Shown one piece after another: positions 26,378-34,737 of a stretch of DNA of 64,000 nt; position 1 is the first letter of the stretch; each line of letters opens with the position of its first letter. The notes beneath the pieces are model-generated. The model did no database searches and was not told the origin of the DNA. It saw only the letters and a program-made list of their open reading frames with translations. The stretch spans positions 1 through 64,000 of the forward strand of contig NZ_QZXA01000020.1 of NCBI RefSeq assembly GCF_003601985.1, written 5' to 3'. The translations under genes were made by a program, and so were the position numbers. This DNA is from Mesorhizobium jarvisii. Its GTDB lineage: Bacteria > Pseudomonadota > Alphaproteobacteria > Rhizobiales > Rhizobiaceae.

Positions 26378-26677
26378 TTACTGCGCTGGCTTCATCGCGT
26401 CGGTGGCCGGCTTCATCGCATCCGCCGCCGGCTTCATGGCGTCCGCTGCGGGCTTCATCGCATTGGTGGCCATCGGGTCGGCCGGCTTCATCGCGTCGGT
26501 CGCGGGCTTCATGGCATCCGCCGGCTTCATGGCATCCGTCGCCGGCTTCATGGCGTCGGTGGCCATCGCATTGGCGGGCTTCATGGCGTTGGTCGCGTCG
26601 TCGGCACGGGCGCCGGCGACGAAAACGGCGGCCGAGAGCACGAAGGCGAGCGCCGGCAGGGTCAGGTACTTGGTCAT
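26378..26677 (-). CDS. secreted DAMKPA-repeat protein (MxKDx-like)
   Basis: A 99-residue protein: signal peptide (to about residue 25, ending ARA) and a mature part made almost wholly of repeats of DAMKPA with T, A or P linkers, at least nine units. It resembles the pentapeptide MXKDX repeat proteins of alphaproteobacteria. The even spacing of Met and Lys suggests metal or oxidant binding, or simple surface coating; MsrA lies next door, which fits a methionine-rich target. ATG at 26677 after AGGAGAC. Confidence 0.8.
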   Translation of the reverse strand: MTKYLTLPALAFVLSAAVFVAGARADDATNAMKPANAMATDAMKPATDAMKPADAMKPATDAMKPADPMATNAMKPAADAMKPAADAMKPATDAMKPAQ

Positions 26678-26760
26678 GGATGTCTCCTTGGGTTTTGGCG
26701 CGCAAGCGGGCCGGGTGATGCGTTGCCGCTGCATGCGGCCCCGCGCGAAGAGAAAGAAAA

Positions 26761-27459
26761 TCAGTTGGTGGCGGCGGCCAGGATCGGTCCGCCGCCCGGC
26801 GATTGCACCAGCACGGCGGTGCTCAAGCCACCGGGCGCGGCCGGCAGCGCATAGGCGGTGGCGCCGCCGGTCCAGCTGCCGAGTTTTTCCAGCGCATGCA
26901 CGACATTGGCATGCGGCAGCGTGCGCCCGGTGTTTTCGCCGCGCGCCACCGGCACCTGCACGACGCCCTTGGCATAGCGTACCAGCCACACATCGGCCTT
27001 GCCGCCCGGTGCGGCACCGGCGCCGATCGTCACCTTGCCGCCCTCGAGCGACAGCGAGGGGCCGCCGGTCTTGCCGGTCGCGGAAATCAGATGCTCGATC
27101 TCGCCCGGTGCGGCGCCGACGACATCGGCATGGCCGTTGACCACCACTTGCGGCGTGAATGGCCCGTCATGGCCGAGCGGCGGCTCGTAGGAAACCTGGC
27201 GCTGGGTGAACTCCTGTTTTCCAAAAGTGTCCTTCCAGCCGAGATAATCCCAGTAGGTGACGTTGAAGGACAGCGCCAGCACGCCTGGCTGGTCCTTGAC
27301 CTTGATCAGATTGGCATTGGCCGGCGGGCAGGACGAGCAGCCCTGGCTGGTGAACAGCTCGACGACGCTGAGCGGCTGCGCGGCGGCGGCACCGAGCGAG
27401 GCTGCGAGCGCCAACGCCCCCAGGCTGGACAGGGCAATGAACTTTGAGGATCTCGGCAT
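26761..27459 (-). CDS. DUF1223 domain secreted thioredoxin-like protein
   Basis: A 232-residue protein with a signal peptide (MPRSSKF... to AAAAQP) and the motif ELFTSQGCSSCPPA, the hallmark of DUF1223. The CxxC in a thioredoxin-like fold suggests a periplasmic redox function. ATG at 27459. Located upstream of the DAMKPA-repeat protein in the same direction (83 bases apart). Confidence 0.88.
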   Translation of the reverse strand: MPRSSKFIALSSLGALALAASLGAAAAQPLSVVELFTSQGCSSCPPANANLIKVKDQPGVLALSFNVTYWDYLGWKDTFGKQEFTQRQVSYEPPLGHDGPFTPQVVVNGHADVVGAAPGEIEHLISATGKTGGPSLSLEGGKVTIGAGAAPGGKADVWLVRYAKGVVQVPVARGENTGRTLPHANVVHALEKLGSWTGGATAYALPAAPGGLSTAVLVQSPGGGPILAAATN

Positions 27460-27565
27460 AGGGCGGGCTCCGTGGGGGCGCTGAGATGCGCCGGTCATTC
27501 CCCCATTTCGCTGCCATCTGCCGCTTCGTTACAGCGCTCACCGGTTTGTGATTGGAGCGCCTCTT

Positions 27566-27707
27566 CCTTCTCCCCCTTGCGGGAGAAGGTGGCCTCGCGA
27601 AGCGAGGTCGGATGAGGGGTGCTCCAGCGGAGTGAGGCGTTGGCGTTCCCTGGAACACCCCTCATCCGTCGCCTTCGGCGACACCTTCTCCCACAAGGGG
27701 AGAAGGG
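27566..27707. repeat. palindromic repeat, family A copy 3
   Basis: Both ends carry CCTTCTCCC...GGGAGAAGG hairpins. In between are GGATGAGGGGTG and CACCCCTCATCC arms that can fold into one long hairpin. Fills the gap between the DUF1223 and monooxygenase-like genes. Confidence 0.8.
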
Positions 27708-27721
27708 GGAGCTACTACCGC

Positions 27722-28048
27722 CTACGCAAGCGGCCCGAAACGCCACAGCGAGGTGTAGTGCATGATCGGCCGCTCGAACCTTGCGCCTTCGGCGACAAAA
27801 CGCTTTCCCGCATCCAGCATGGGCTGGAACGTATCGAGTTGCCTGGCGTGCTCCAGCGTGTCCCACCTACTCGTGTTGATCAGCGACGATGTCGCCTCGT
27901 CGGCGCCGGCGTAGAAGACGAGCAGCCCCGGCAGGGCCTCGATGCCGGGCCGAAGCTCTGCTTCGGCGTCCACCATCATCTCTCGCAACGACGCGAACTT
28001 CGCTGCATCGCAGCGCAGGATGGACACACGCAGCACGGAATCAGGCAT
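27722..28048 (-). CDS. antibiotic biosynthesis monooxygenase (ABM)-fold protein
   Basis: A 108-residue ferredoxin-fold protein (MPDSVLRVSILRCDAAKF at its start) with a TSRWDTLEHARQLD segment typical of ABM-domain proteins. Members are small cofactor-free oxygenases, heme-degrading enzymes or proteins of unknown role. A CAGGAG-type site (AGGAGAA) precedes the ATG. It stands alone between two repeats. Confidence 0.78.
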   Translation of the reverse strand: MPDSVLRVSILRCDAAKFASLREMMVDAEAELRPGIEALPGLLVFYAGADEATSSLINTSRWDTLEHARQLDTFQPMLDAGKRFVAEGARFERPIMHYTSLWRFGPLA

Positions 28049-28151
28049 CGGGTTCTTCTCCAGGAGTTGACGTGCCCCAGGCTAGGCCCCGCCGACCCTG
28101 TCCGCCAATACCGTGCCAATCAAGATTGAGTGCGCATTGAGCCTGGTCTTC

Positions 28152-28299
28152 CCTTCTCCCCTTGTGGGAGAAGGTGGCCTCGCGAAGCGAGGTCGGATGA
28201 GGGGTGTTCCAGGGAATGCCGACGTCTCACTCCGCTGGAACACCCCTCATCCGTCTCGCCGCTACGCGGCGATCCACCTTCTCCCGCAAGGGGAGAAGG
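28152..28299. repeat. palindromic repeat, family A copy 4 (full length)
   Basis: The most complete copy. The left arm CCTTCTCCCCTTGTGGGAG and right arm CTCCCGCAAGGGGAGAAGG enclose GGATGAGGGGTGTTCCAG and CTGGAACACCCCTCATCC plus GAAGC/GCTAC-type hairpins. About 148 bp, able to form a nearly complete cruciform. Confidence 0.85.
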
Positions 28300-28311
28300 A
28301 AAGGCGCGCCA

Positions 28312-28683
28312 TCACCGCCAGGGCTGCAGACTGGTGTCCCTTACATAGGCGATGATCGTGTCGCAGACGGCGTTGAGGTCTTTCAGGACATCGTCATTCC
28401 AGAAACGCAGAACCCGAAAGCCCTTGGCCTCGAGTTCGGTCTTGCGGATCTGGTCCGTGTCCGACTCCGCATGCTGGCTGCCGTCGATCTCGATGATCAG
28501 TCGAGCTTCGGGACAAACGAAATCGGCGACGTATCTTCCGATAGGCGCCTGGCGCCGGAATTTTATCCGGTCGAGCCTGCGGTCGCGCAGCTCCTGCCAG
28601 AGCTTGCCTTCCGCTTCCGTCATCTCGCGCCGGAGCGAGCGAGCAAATCTACGTTTGGCTGAGGTGACGGGTTGATGCGGCAT
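28312..28683 (-). CDS. DUF559 endonuclease-like protein
   Basis: A 123-residue protein with the Vsr/PD-(D/E)xK-like DUF559 fold: FRRQAPIGRYVADFVCPEARLIIEIDGSQH contains the catalytic D, E and xD-type residues, and FRVLRFWNDDVL follows. These proteins are widespread in rhizobia, often next to repeats, and are presumed nucleases of unknown role. It is flanked on both sides by family A repeats. Confidence 0.85.
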   Translation of the reverse strand: MPHQPVTSAKRRFARSLRREMTEAEGKLWQELRDRRLDRIKFRRQAPIGRYVADFVCPEARLIIEIDGSQHAESDTDQIRKTELEAKGFRVLRFWNDDVLKDLNAVCDTIIAYVRDTSLQPWR

Positions 28684-28726
28684 GGCGCCAGATTAGCCAG
28701 ACCCAGCGCTCCGTCCAACCATCTGT

Positions 28727-28808
28727 CTCGCCGCTGCGCGGCGATCCACCGCCCGAGGCCGAGTCACTGGCCTCGCCCGCCCTTCCTTCTCCCACAAGAG
28801 GAGAAGGA
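28727..28808. repeat. palindromic repeat, family A copy 5 (partial)
   Basis: CTCGCCGCTGCGCGGCGATCC and TTCTCCCACAAGAGGAGAAG are related to the right half of copy 4, separated by a GAGGCC...GGCCTC hairpin. Confidence 0.65.
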
Positions 28809-28824
28809 AGATCAGCAGCGCCCC

Positions 28825-29952
28825 TTACTGCGTCAGCGCCGTCAGCGACGGGCGCTGGTTGAAGTCGCACTTGCCGGAGATGTTGTAGACGAAGTCGGCA
28901 TTGGTATAATCCGCGGGAAGGGTGGTGCCGCCGTCTTCCCAGGCCTGGTAGCTGGTCTGCGAGCAAGGCACGACGCTGAAGATGTCGATGAGCTTGCCCG
29001 CGGCGACCTCGGTCAAGGGCGTGGGTGTGGTGCCCAGATAGAGGTGGTCGGAGGTGGTGGCGTCGTTCGATTTGAACGTTGCCTTGTTGCCGGTCGTGAC
29101 ATCCATCTGCAGGTAAAGCTGGCCCATCTGGCTGACGTCGACGGCGGCGCCGGCACCGGTGGCCGGCACGTTGGTGGTGACGCATGTGGTCTGGAAATAC
29201 ACCGTCTTGCCGCTGTTGCTGTCGTACTGCCCGGCGCTCAGGATCGCACCCGACGGCGGGCTGGTGAAAGCGGCCGTCGCACCGATGGTCGAGCATGTCT
29301 GCGTCTGGACTATCGTCGATGTCGAACCATTGACAAGCGAGATCGTCGTCGTGCCGTAACCCTTCGGTTCCGTCATGGAATAGGACTTGCCGTTCACCTT
29401 GTATGAATAGGTGTAGGGCGAGTAGACATAGCTGGCGGTCATCAGCTTTTGCGACGTCGTCGCGCTGAAGGCCGTGCCGTAAAGCGTCATGATCTTGTTC
29501 CAGTAGCCCGACACCTTGTCGATCTTGAACGTCGCCTGCACCAGGCCGGGCGCCTTGTTGACACCCGAGGCGACGGCGACCGGCACGGTGTTGATCCGGG
29601 CGATGGTCATGAAATTGGTCGGCATGGCAAAGCTGGCCGAGGTCTGCGCGGTGACGGTGCCGTCGGCGGCAACGTTGAAGCTCACCAGCGTCGTGGTGCC
29701 CTGGCCGTTGTTGGCGGTGAAATTGTCCTGCAGCGCTTGCTGGCGGACCGGCTGCGTCGTGCTCGGCGGCAGCGTGGTGATGGCCAGCGTCGCGGCATCC
29801 AGCGCTTCCTGCATGTTGGAGCGGGTCTCGACGGCATTGGTATAGTCGACGGAGAAGCCGACGGCGGTGATCAAGGGCACCAGGCTCAGGAAAAACAGCG
29901 GCATCATCGAGCCGCTGCGCGAACGGGCGAACCCGCCTGCAATTTTCAGCAT
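28825..29952 (-). CDS. TadE/TadG-like pilus-assembly or secreted protein
   Basis: A 375-residue protein with an N-terminal type IV-pilin-like segment (ARSRSGSMMPLFFLSLVPLITAVGF..DYTNA) typical of TadG-like proteins, then a Ser/Thr-rich, strand-rich exported body with four Cys. No tad or cpa cluster is visible in the window, so it is an orphan. The end of such proteins usually faces the periplasm; a role in surface attachment is inference only. Confidence 0.78.
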   Translation of the reverse strand: MLKIAGGFARSRSGSMMPLFFLSLVPLITAVGFSVDYTNAVETRSNMQEALDAATLAITTLPPSTTQPVRQQALQDNFTANNGQGTTTLVSFNVAADGTVTAQTSASFAMPTNFMTIARINTVPVAVASGVNKAPGLVQATFKIDKVSGYWNKIMTLYGTAFSATTSQKLMTASYVYSPYTYSYKVNGKSYSMTEPKGYGTTTISLVNGSTSTIVQTQTCSTIGATAAFTSPPSGAILSAGQYDSNSGKTVYFQTTCVTTNVPATGAGAAVDVSQMGQLYLQMDVTTGNKATFKSNDATTSDHLYLGTTPTPLTEVAAGKLIDIFSVVPCSQTSYQAWEDGGTTLPADYTNADFVYNISGKCDFNQRPSLTALTQ

Positions 29953-30149
29953 TTTTTTACCCCGCGGATATTAGTGATGCCGCATATACCACGCGGCAGC
30001 AAACCAAGGTCTAACGCGATCGATCAAAGTTTAAGCATCCGCGGCCGCCGGGACCGGCATTTGGCGCGGCTCACCGCTTTGTGATCGAAGGCGCCGCCCT
30101 TGCGCCGCAAGCCTTGCCGCCGCAAGCCACCCCTGCTAAAGCGCGCGAC

Positions 30150-31955
30150 ATGAGCACGCCCCTCGACCACATCCGCAATTTCTCCATCGTCGCCCATATC
30201 GACCATGGCAAATCCACGCTCGCCGACCGCCTGATCCAGTCCACCGGCGGTCTGGAGCTGCGCGACATGAAGGAGCAGGTGCTGGACTCGATGGACATCG
30301 AGCGCGAGCGCGGCATCACCATCAAGGCGCAGACCGTGCGGCTGAAATACCGCGCCAACAATGGCGAGGACTATATCCTCAACCTCATCGACACGCCCGG
30401 ACATGTCGACTTCGCCTATGAAGTGTCGCGTTCGCTGGCCGCCTGCGAGGGCTCGCTGCTGGTGGTCGACGCCTCGCAGGGCGTCGAGGCGCAGACGCTC
30501 GCCAATGTCTACCAGGCCATCGACAACAACCACGAGATCGTCGTGGTGCTGAACAAGGTCGACCTGCCGGCCGCCGAGCCCGAGCGCATCCGCGAGCAGG
30601 TCGAGGAGGTGATCGGCATCGACGCTTCCGGCGCCGTGCTGATCTCGGCCAAGACGGGCCTTGGCATTCCGGATGTCTTGGAAGCCATCGTCCACCAATT
30701 GCCGCCGCCGCGCGAGGGCGATGCGACAGCACCCTTGAAGGCCATGCTGGTCGACAGCTGGTACGACGCCTATCTCGGCGTCATCGTGCTGGTGCGCATC
30801 ATCGACGGCGTGCTGAAGAAGGGCCAGACCATCCGCATGATGGGCACCGGCGCCAAATACCTGGTCGAGCGCACCGGCGTGTTCACGCCCGCCCGCATCA
30901 ATGTCGAAGAGCTTGGCCCCGGCGAGTTCGGTTTCTTCACCGGCTCGATCAAGGAAGTGGCCGACACCCGCGTCGGCGACACCATCACCGAGGACAAGCG
31001 CCCGACCGCGCAGGCCCTGCCCGGCTTCAAGCCGGCGCAGCCGGTGGTGTTCTGCGGCCTGTTCCCGGTCGACGCCGCCGATTTCGAGGATCTGCGCGCC
31101 GCCGTCGGCAAATTGCGCCTCAACGACGCCTCCTTCTCCTATGAAATGGAAACCTCCGCCGCGCTCGGCTTCGGCTATCGCTGCGGCTTCCTCGGCCTGT
31201 TGCACCTCGAAATCATCCAGGAGCGGCTGGAGCGCGAGTTCAACCTCGACCTGATCGCCACCGCGCCGAGCGTCGTCTACAGGCTGCTGCTCAATGACGG
31301 CTCGGTGAAGGAGTTGCACAACCCGGCCGACATGCCCGACGTGGTGAAGATCTCGGCCATCGAGGAGCCGTGGATCCGCGCCACCATCCTCACCCCCGAC
31401 GACTATCTCGGCGGCATATTGAAACTCTGCCAGGACCGGCGCGGCATCCAGGCCGACCTCTCCTATGTCGGCAAGCGCGCCATGCTGACCTACGACCTGC
31501 CGCTCAACGAAGTCGTCTTCGACTTCTATGACCGGCTGAAGTCGATCTCCAAGGGCTACGCCTCGTTCGACTATCATCTCACCGACTACCGCGAGGGCGA
31601 CCTGGTGAAGATGTCGATCCTGGTGAATGAGGAGCCGGTCGACGCGCTCTCCATGCTGGTCCACCGCACGGCGGCGGAAAAGCGCGGAAGGCAGATGTGC
31701 GAGAAGCTGAAGGAGCTGATCCCGCACCATCTGTTCAAGATCCCGATCCAGGCCGCGATCGGCGGCAAGGTCATCGCCCGCGAAACCATCTCGGCGCTGC
31801 GCAAGGACGTGACCGCCAAGTGCTACGGCGGCGACGTCTCGCGCAAGCGCAAGCTGCTGGACAAGCAGAAAGAAGGCAAGAAGCGGATGCGCCAGTTCGG
31901 CAAGGTGGATATTCCCCAGGAGGCGTTTATCCAGGCGCTGAAGATGGGCGATTGA
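30150..31955 (+). CDS. lepA: elongation factor 4 (LepA), ribosome-associated GTPase
   Basis: A 601-residue translational GTPase. G1 AHIDHGKST, G3 DTPGH, G4 NKVD, and the LepA-specific C-terminal domain (KCYGGDVSRKRKLLDKQKEG) are all intact. It acts on ribosomes in translation initiation or back-translocation under stress. ATG at 30150 (MSTPLDHIRNF) is chosen over the open frame from 30081. Three hairpins follow the stop codon. Confidence 0.97.
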   Translation: MSTPLDHIRNFSIVAHIDHGKSTLADRLIQSTGGLELRDMKEQVLDSMDIERERGITIKAQTVRLKYRANNGEDYILNLIDTPGHVDFAYEVSRSLAACEGSLLVVDASQGVEAQTLANVYQAIDNNHEIVVVLNKVDLPAAEPERIREQVEEVIGIDASGAVLISAKTGLGIPDVLEAIVHQLPPPREGDATAPLKAMLVDSWYDAYLGVIVLVRIIDGVLKKGQTIRMMGTGAKYLVERTGVFTPARINVEELGPGEFGFFTGSIKEVADTRVGDTITEDKRPTAQALPGFKPAQPVVFCGLFPVDAADFEDLRAAVGKLRLNDASFSYEMETSAALGFGYRCGFLGLLHLEIIQERLEREFNLDLIATAPSVVYRLLLNDGSVKELHNPADMPDVVKISAIEEPWIRATILTPDDYLGGILKLCQDRRGIQADLSYVGKRAMLTYDLPLNEVVFDFYDRLKSISKGYASFDYHLTDYREGDLVKMSILVNEEPVDALSMLVHRTAAEKRGRQMCEKLKELIPHHLFKIPIQAAIGGKVIARETISALRKDVTAKCYGGDVSRKRKLLDKQKEGKKRMRQFGKVDIPQEAFIQALKMGD

Positions 31956-31957
31956 GC

Positions 31958-32052
31958 GGTCCGGCCTCCGGCCGGACGCATCGACCCGGTGGGTCGATGC
32001 GAGCGCAAGTCCGGGTGGGAGCTGCCGGAGGCAGCGGGTCCCACCCCGGGGG
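31958..32052. terminator. three consecutive hairpins after lepA
   Basis: GTCCGGCC-TCC-GGCCGGAC (31959-31977), GCATCGACCC-GGT-GGGTCGATGC (31978-32000) and a GTCCGGGTGGGA...TCCCACCCCGGG stem follow the lepA stop. No T run follows, so they may end or protect the lepA transcript. They mark the boundary with the AT-rich island. Confidence 0.6.
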
Positions 32053-32106
32053 TTGCGGCAGTGCGGTGAGCCTCTGGCTATCGCACTCAGCCTTCCCCAG
32101 AGATGC

Positions 32107-33006
32107 TTACTTTTGAGCTAGCTTCCAACTGTCCATTAGCAACTTGACGGTAGCCGGCATTGGATTTGCGATGATAGGGCTCGTCGACTGCGCTATATGT
32201 GCGCACGTAGCGCATCTGTGAGTAGTGGATGGGACGCGGGCTTGGATGCCTTCGTCGCACACTTGGTTCCCACATTCCTTGCAGGTAATAGATCTAGTAG
32301 CTGCGCGAAGTCGATGGACCTCACGTTGTGCCATCCAAAGTCGGGCGGCTTTGACATCGACCTTGATCGCTCCAAGCGTCACGGAATCAAAAGTGTCGTC
32401 CCGTAGCATAGTTCCATCACTCGCGTACCAATGTACGTGGAGTCCTTCCTCTTCCGGCTTTTGAGCGTTCCAAATTATCGCTTGATTAGATCCCCAAATA
32501 TCTATCCCGCCGGGAAACTTATCCCACGATAGCGACAACGGGCGATTGGGCGAGATAACAGCTGGTTCGATCCGGCTTGAATACCTCTCCCGCAAAGTTA
32601 TCAACGGATTGGCCACAGCCTCCTCGACGGTCGTGTTGACAGTTGAACAGGAAGGACATGTGTGACTCGTTGATGGATAGGCGGCAAACTGGCGTCCGAG
32701 AAAAATGTCGCTCGCACAATTGATGCAAATGACATGCCGCATATTTACGCCGAGTATCTGAGAGATCATAAATCCCACAGCGGCATCTTGATCGATCTGT
32801 ATATCTCTCCCCCAAGTGCAGTCCCTGAAGGTGACTTCATCAAAGCTCTGATCGATATCTTTTTCAGCTACCGGCAATTTGCGTGCGTGAATGTGTATCC
32901 CGGCCTCTTCATTGGGCCTATGCGCGGTCATAAAAATAGGTTCGACACCACCCCAGATCGCAATGCCAGCGGGGTACTCTTGTGGGTCCAGTAGCAGATG
33001 GCTCAT
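32107..33006 (-). CDS. internally duplicated zinc-knuckle protein of unknown function
   Basis: A protein of about 299 residues made of two homologous halves. Each begins with a (L/I)xIWG-containing strand segment (YPAGIAIWGG and FPGGIDIWGS), continues with a F(D)(E/S)VT block (FDEVTF, FDSVTL), and ends with two CxxC pairs (CINC/CPSC and CKEC/CATC) that should bind zinc. No transmembrane segment. The ATG at 33006 (MSHLLLDPQEYP) is chosen because the first domain starts there; ATG at 33048 is an alternative. I do not recognise a named family. Low-GC codon usage unlike lepA indicates transfer. It is divergent from the Nmad2-like gene. Confidence 0.75.
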   Translation of the reverse strand: MSHLLLDPQEYPAGIAIWGGVEPIFMTAHRPNEEAGIHIHARKLPVAEKDIDQSFDEVTFRDCTWGRDIQIDQDAAVGFMISQILGVNMRHVICINCASDIFLGRQFAAYPSTSHTCPSCSTVNTTVEEAVANPLITLRERYSSRIEPAVISPNRPLSLSWDKFPGGIDIWGSNQAIIWNAQKPEEEGLHVHWYASDGTMLRDDTFDSVTLGAIKVDVKAARLWMAQREVHRLRAATRSITCKECGNQVCDEGIQARVPSTTHRCATCAHIAQSTSPIIANPMPATVKLLMDSWKLAQK

Positions 33007-33080
33007 CAAGCTGACGCTTTTTGCTTCAATAGACAGAATACAGATCATAGCTTAACATGAGATTTTCAAGAGGATAGCGG

Positions 33081-33653
33081 ATGAGCGGCTACGTCTACAT
33101 CACTGGCCAAGGCGCCGATCCAGGTGCGGGTCGATTTCTAAAAGATCCAATGTTTGGTCCGGTACCTACATTGGGAGCTTGTATGCCAAATATTCGCAGA
33201 GCTGTGTCTGTAGGCGATTGGATATTTGTCGTTAGCGGGAAGATTGAAAGATTTCAGCAGTACATCATAGGCGGGATGCAGGTGGCCGAAAAAATAAGTG
33301 CGTTAGAAGCTCACGCGAGGTTTCCAGAGAACCGATTGTCCTTGACGGCGGAAGGGCTCCTGGTCGGAAACGTTGTGGTTTCGAAGGATGGCGACAAACA
33401 CCCCTTAGACACCCACCCGAAAGATGGGTTTGATCGCCGCGTCGAAAATTTCATCGTAGGCGGCAAATCAATAAACTTGGAGACCCCGGAACAGGTTCAA
33501 CGCAGTCGAAATGAAACTTTGCCCATCTTGCAGCGAGTCGTTGGCAAGGCCGGAAATAGGCCAATTGACGTGATTGGGCGTATGTCCAAAATAGGGGAAT
33601 TAGAGGTCGATACCATGCTTGCATGGCTGAGCGATATCAAGTCGGGAAAGTGA
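33081..33653 (+). CDS. Nmad2-like putative nucleotide-modification-associated protein
   Basis: A 190-residue protein. MSGYVYITGQGADPGAG, followed by PTLGACMPNIRRAV..GDWIFVVSGKI, resembles the Nucleotide modification associated domain 2 (Nmad2) family, as I recall it; the family was defined by Iyer, Burroughs and Aravind from modified-base systems. Function is unknown; a reader or processor of modified nucleic acid is the family hypothesis. An AGAGGATAG site precedes the ATG. It is followed by the ImmA-type gene after four bases. Confidence 0.6.
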   Translation: MSGYVYITGQGADPGAGRFLKDPMFGPVPTLGACMPNIRRAVSVGDWIFVVSGKIERFQQYIIGGMQVAEKISALEAHARFPENRLSLTAEGLLVGNVVVSKDGDKHPLDTHPKDGFDRRVENFIVGGKSINLETPEQVQRSRNETLPILQRVVGKAGNRPIDVIGRMSKIGELEVDTMLAWLSDIKSGK

Positions 33654-33657
33654 TCAA

Positions 33658-34737
33658 GTGAGAAGCAAAATTTCTCGCTTGGAACCCCGATTCCCGACTA
33701 TCTCCAAGCGAACCGGAATCGCGGTAGACCGGCTGCGTTCCATATCGCAGGGATCAAACCCCAATCTTAGCGAACTGCTCGCTTTGGGGAAATACCTGCG
33801 CATTCCCGTTGATGCGCTCGGTGACTTCGATGACAGCACTGGCGTGGCAGACATGCGTCTTCGATCGTCCAGCCATCCAGACATGTTCTACTCGTCCGAA
33901 ATGCGGGTGCGATTGGTCACGGACTTCCTGACCAATGAAGCCGGACCAGACAACCGGAATATTCAAATCGAGATGAAGGCAACGACCGACAATTTGAGGT
34001 CGATTGATGATACGTCGCTCGTGGTGAGAAGACTATTCCATCTCGAACAAGAGATAGATCCCATACGCGACATTTCTAGGGCTATTAGTGATTCGGGGTT
34101 AGCGCATGTAATTAAGCTCAGAGGCCTCGGTGTAGATGGGGCCTGCGTTAGCGTCAACAATGTGAATCTAATATTTGTATCCGCTCAGTATATTCCAAGA
34201 ATGAGGTTCACCGTAGCCCACGAACTGGCGCATATCATTTTTGGGCATTGCCGTAGTAGGCCGATAATCGACGAAAACATATTTGAGGATGAAGCGGGTA
34301 TGGCCGACGATGAGAAGTTAGCTAACGCCTTCGCCTCGTGCCTGCTGATGCCAGTGTTTGGTATTACGAGATTCATCAGCGCATTTAAGTCGCTATTTGA
34401 GCAAAAGGACGACTCCATATCGTCAGTAGAGATTGCCTACATCGCCCGCTTTTTCGGAGTCAGCTTTGAGGCGGCGGGAAATAGACTGGAGCAGACTCGG
34501 ATCATAGATAGGGGCGTCACGGCTCGTCTTTTGACTGAAATTAGGAAAAGTTTTGAGAGCGCAGAATCTTATATGCGCACCCTTCCTGCCAAAGATAATT
34601 ATGATGAAATTCCCGTCCTGTCTCCGGCTTTGAAATTATTCGTAAAATCCAGAATTGAAGATGGGGTATATTCTGTTAGCCGCGTAGCAAATATATTTGG
34701 ATATACGGTGAACGAAGTATATGAATTTATCCGATAG
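33658..34737 (+). CDS. HTH-like / ImmA-IrrE metallopeptidase
   Basis: A 359-residue protein. Residues about 8-55 look like a degenerate Xre-type HTH (RTGIAVDRLRSISQGSNPNL), and about 140-250 form the ImmA/IrrE zincin: VAHELAHIIFGH has H188, E189 and H192, and DEKLANAFASCLLMP supplies the third-ligand Glu near 219. Such peptidases cleave repressor or antitoxin proteins. It starts at GTG 33658, five bases after the preceding gene, and overlaps the PIN gene by 17 bases. Confidence 0.85.
   Translation: MRSKISRLEPRFPTISKRTGIAVDRLRSISQGSNPNLSELLALGKYLRIPVDALGDFDDSTGVADMRLRSSSHPDMFYSSEMRVRLVTDFLTNEAGPDNRNIQIEMKATTDNLRSIDDTSLVVRRLFHLEQEIDPIRDISRAISDSGLAHVIKLRGLGVDGACVSVNNVNLIFVSAQYIPRMRFTVAHELAHIIFGHCRSRPIIDENIFEDEAGMADDEKLANAFASCLLMPVFGITRFISAFKSLFEQKDDSISSVEIAYIARFFGVSFEAAGNRLEQTRIIDRGVTARLLTEIRKSFESAESYMRTLPAKDNYDEIPVLSPALKLFVKSRIEDGVYSVSRVANIFGYTVNEVYEFIR

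Noticed and set aside
30024..31730. Long minus-strand ORF (568 codons) opposite lepA
   Set aside because: It is antisense to an unambiguous lepA and rich in Asp/Val/His/Gln/Arg codon shadows, as usual for high-GC antisense frames.
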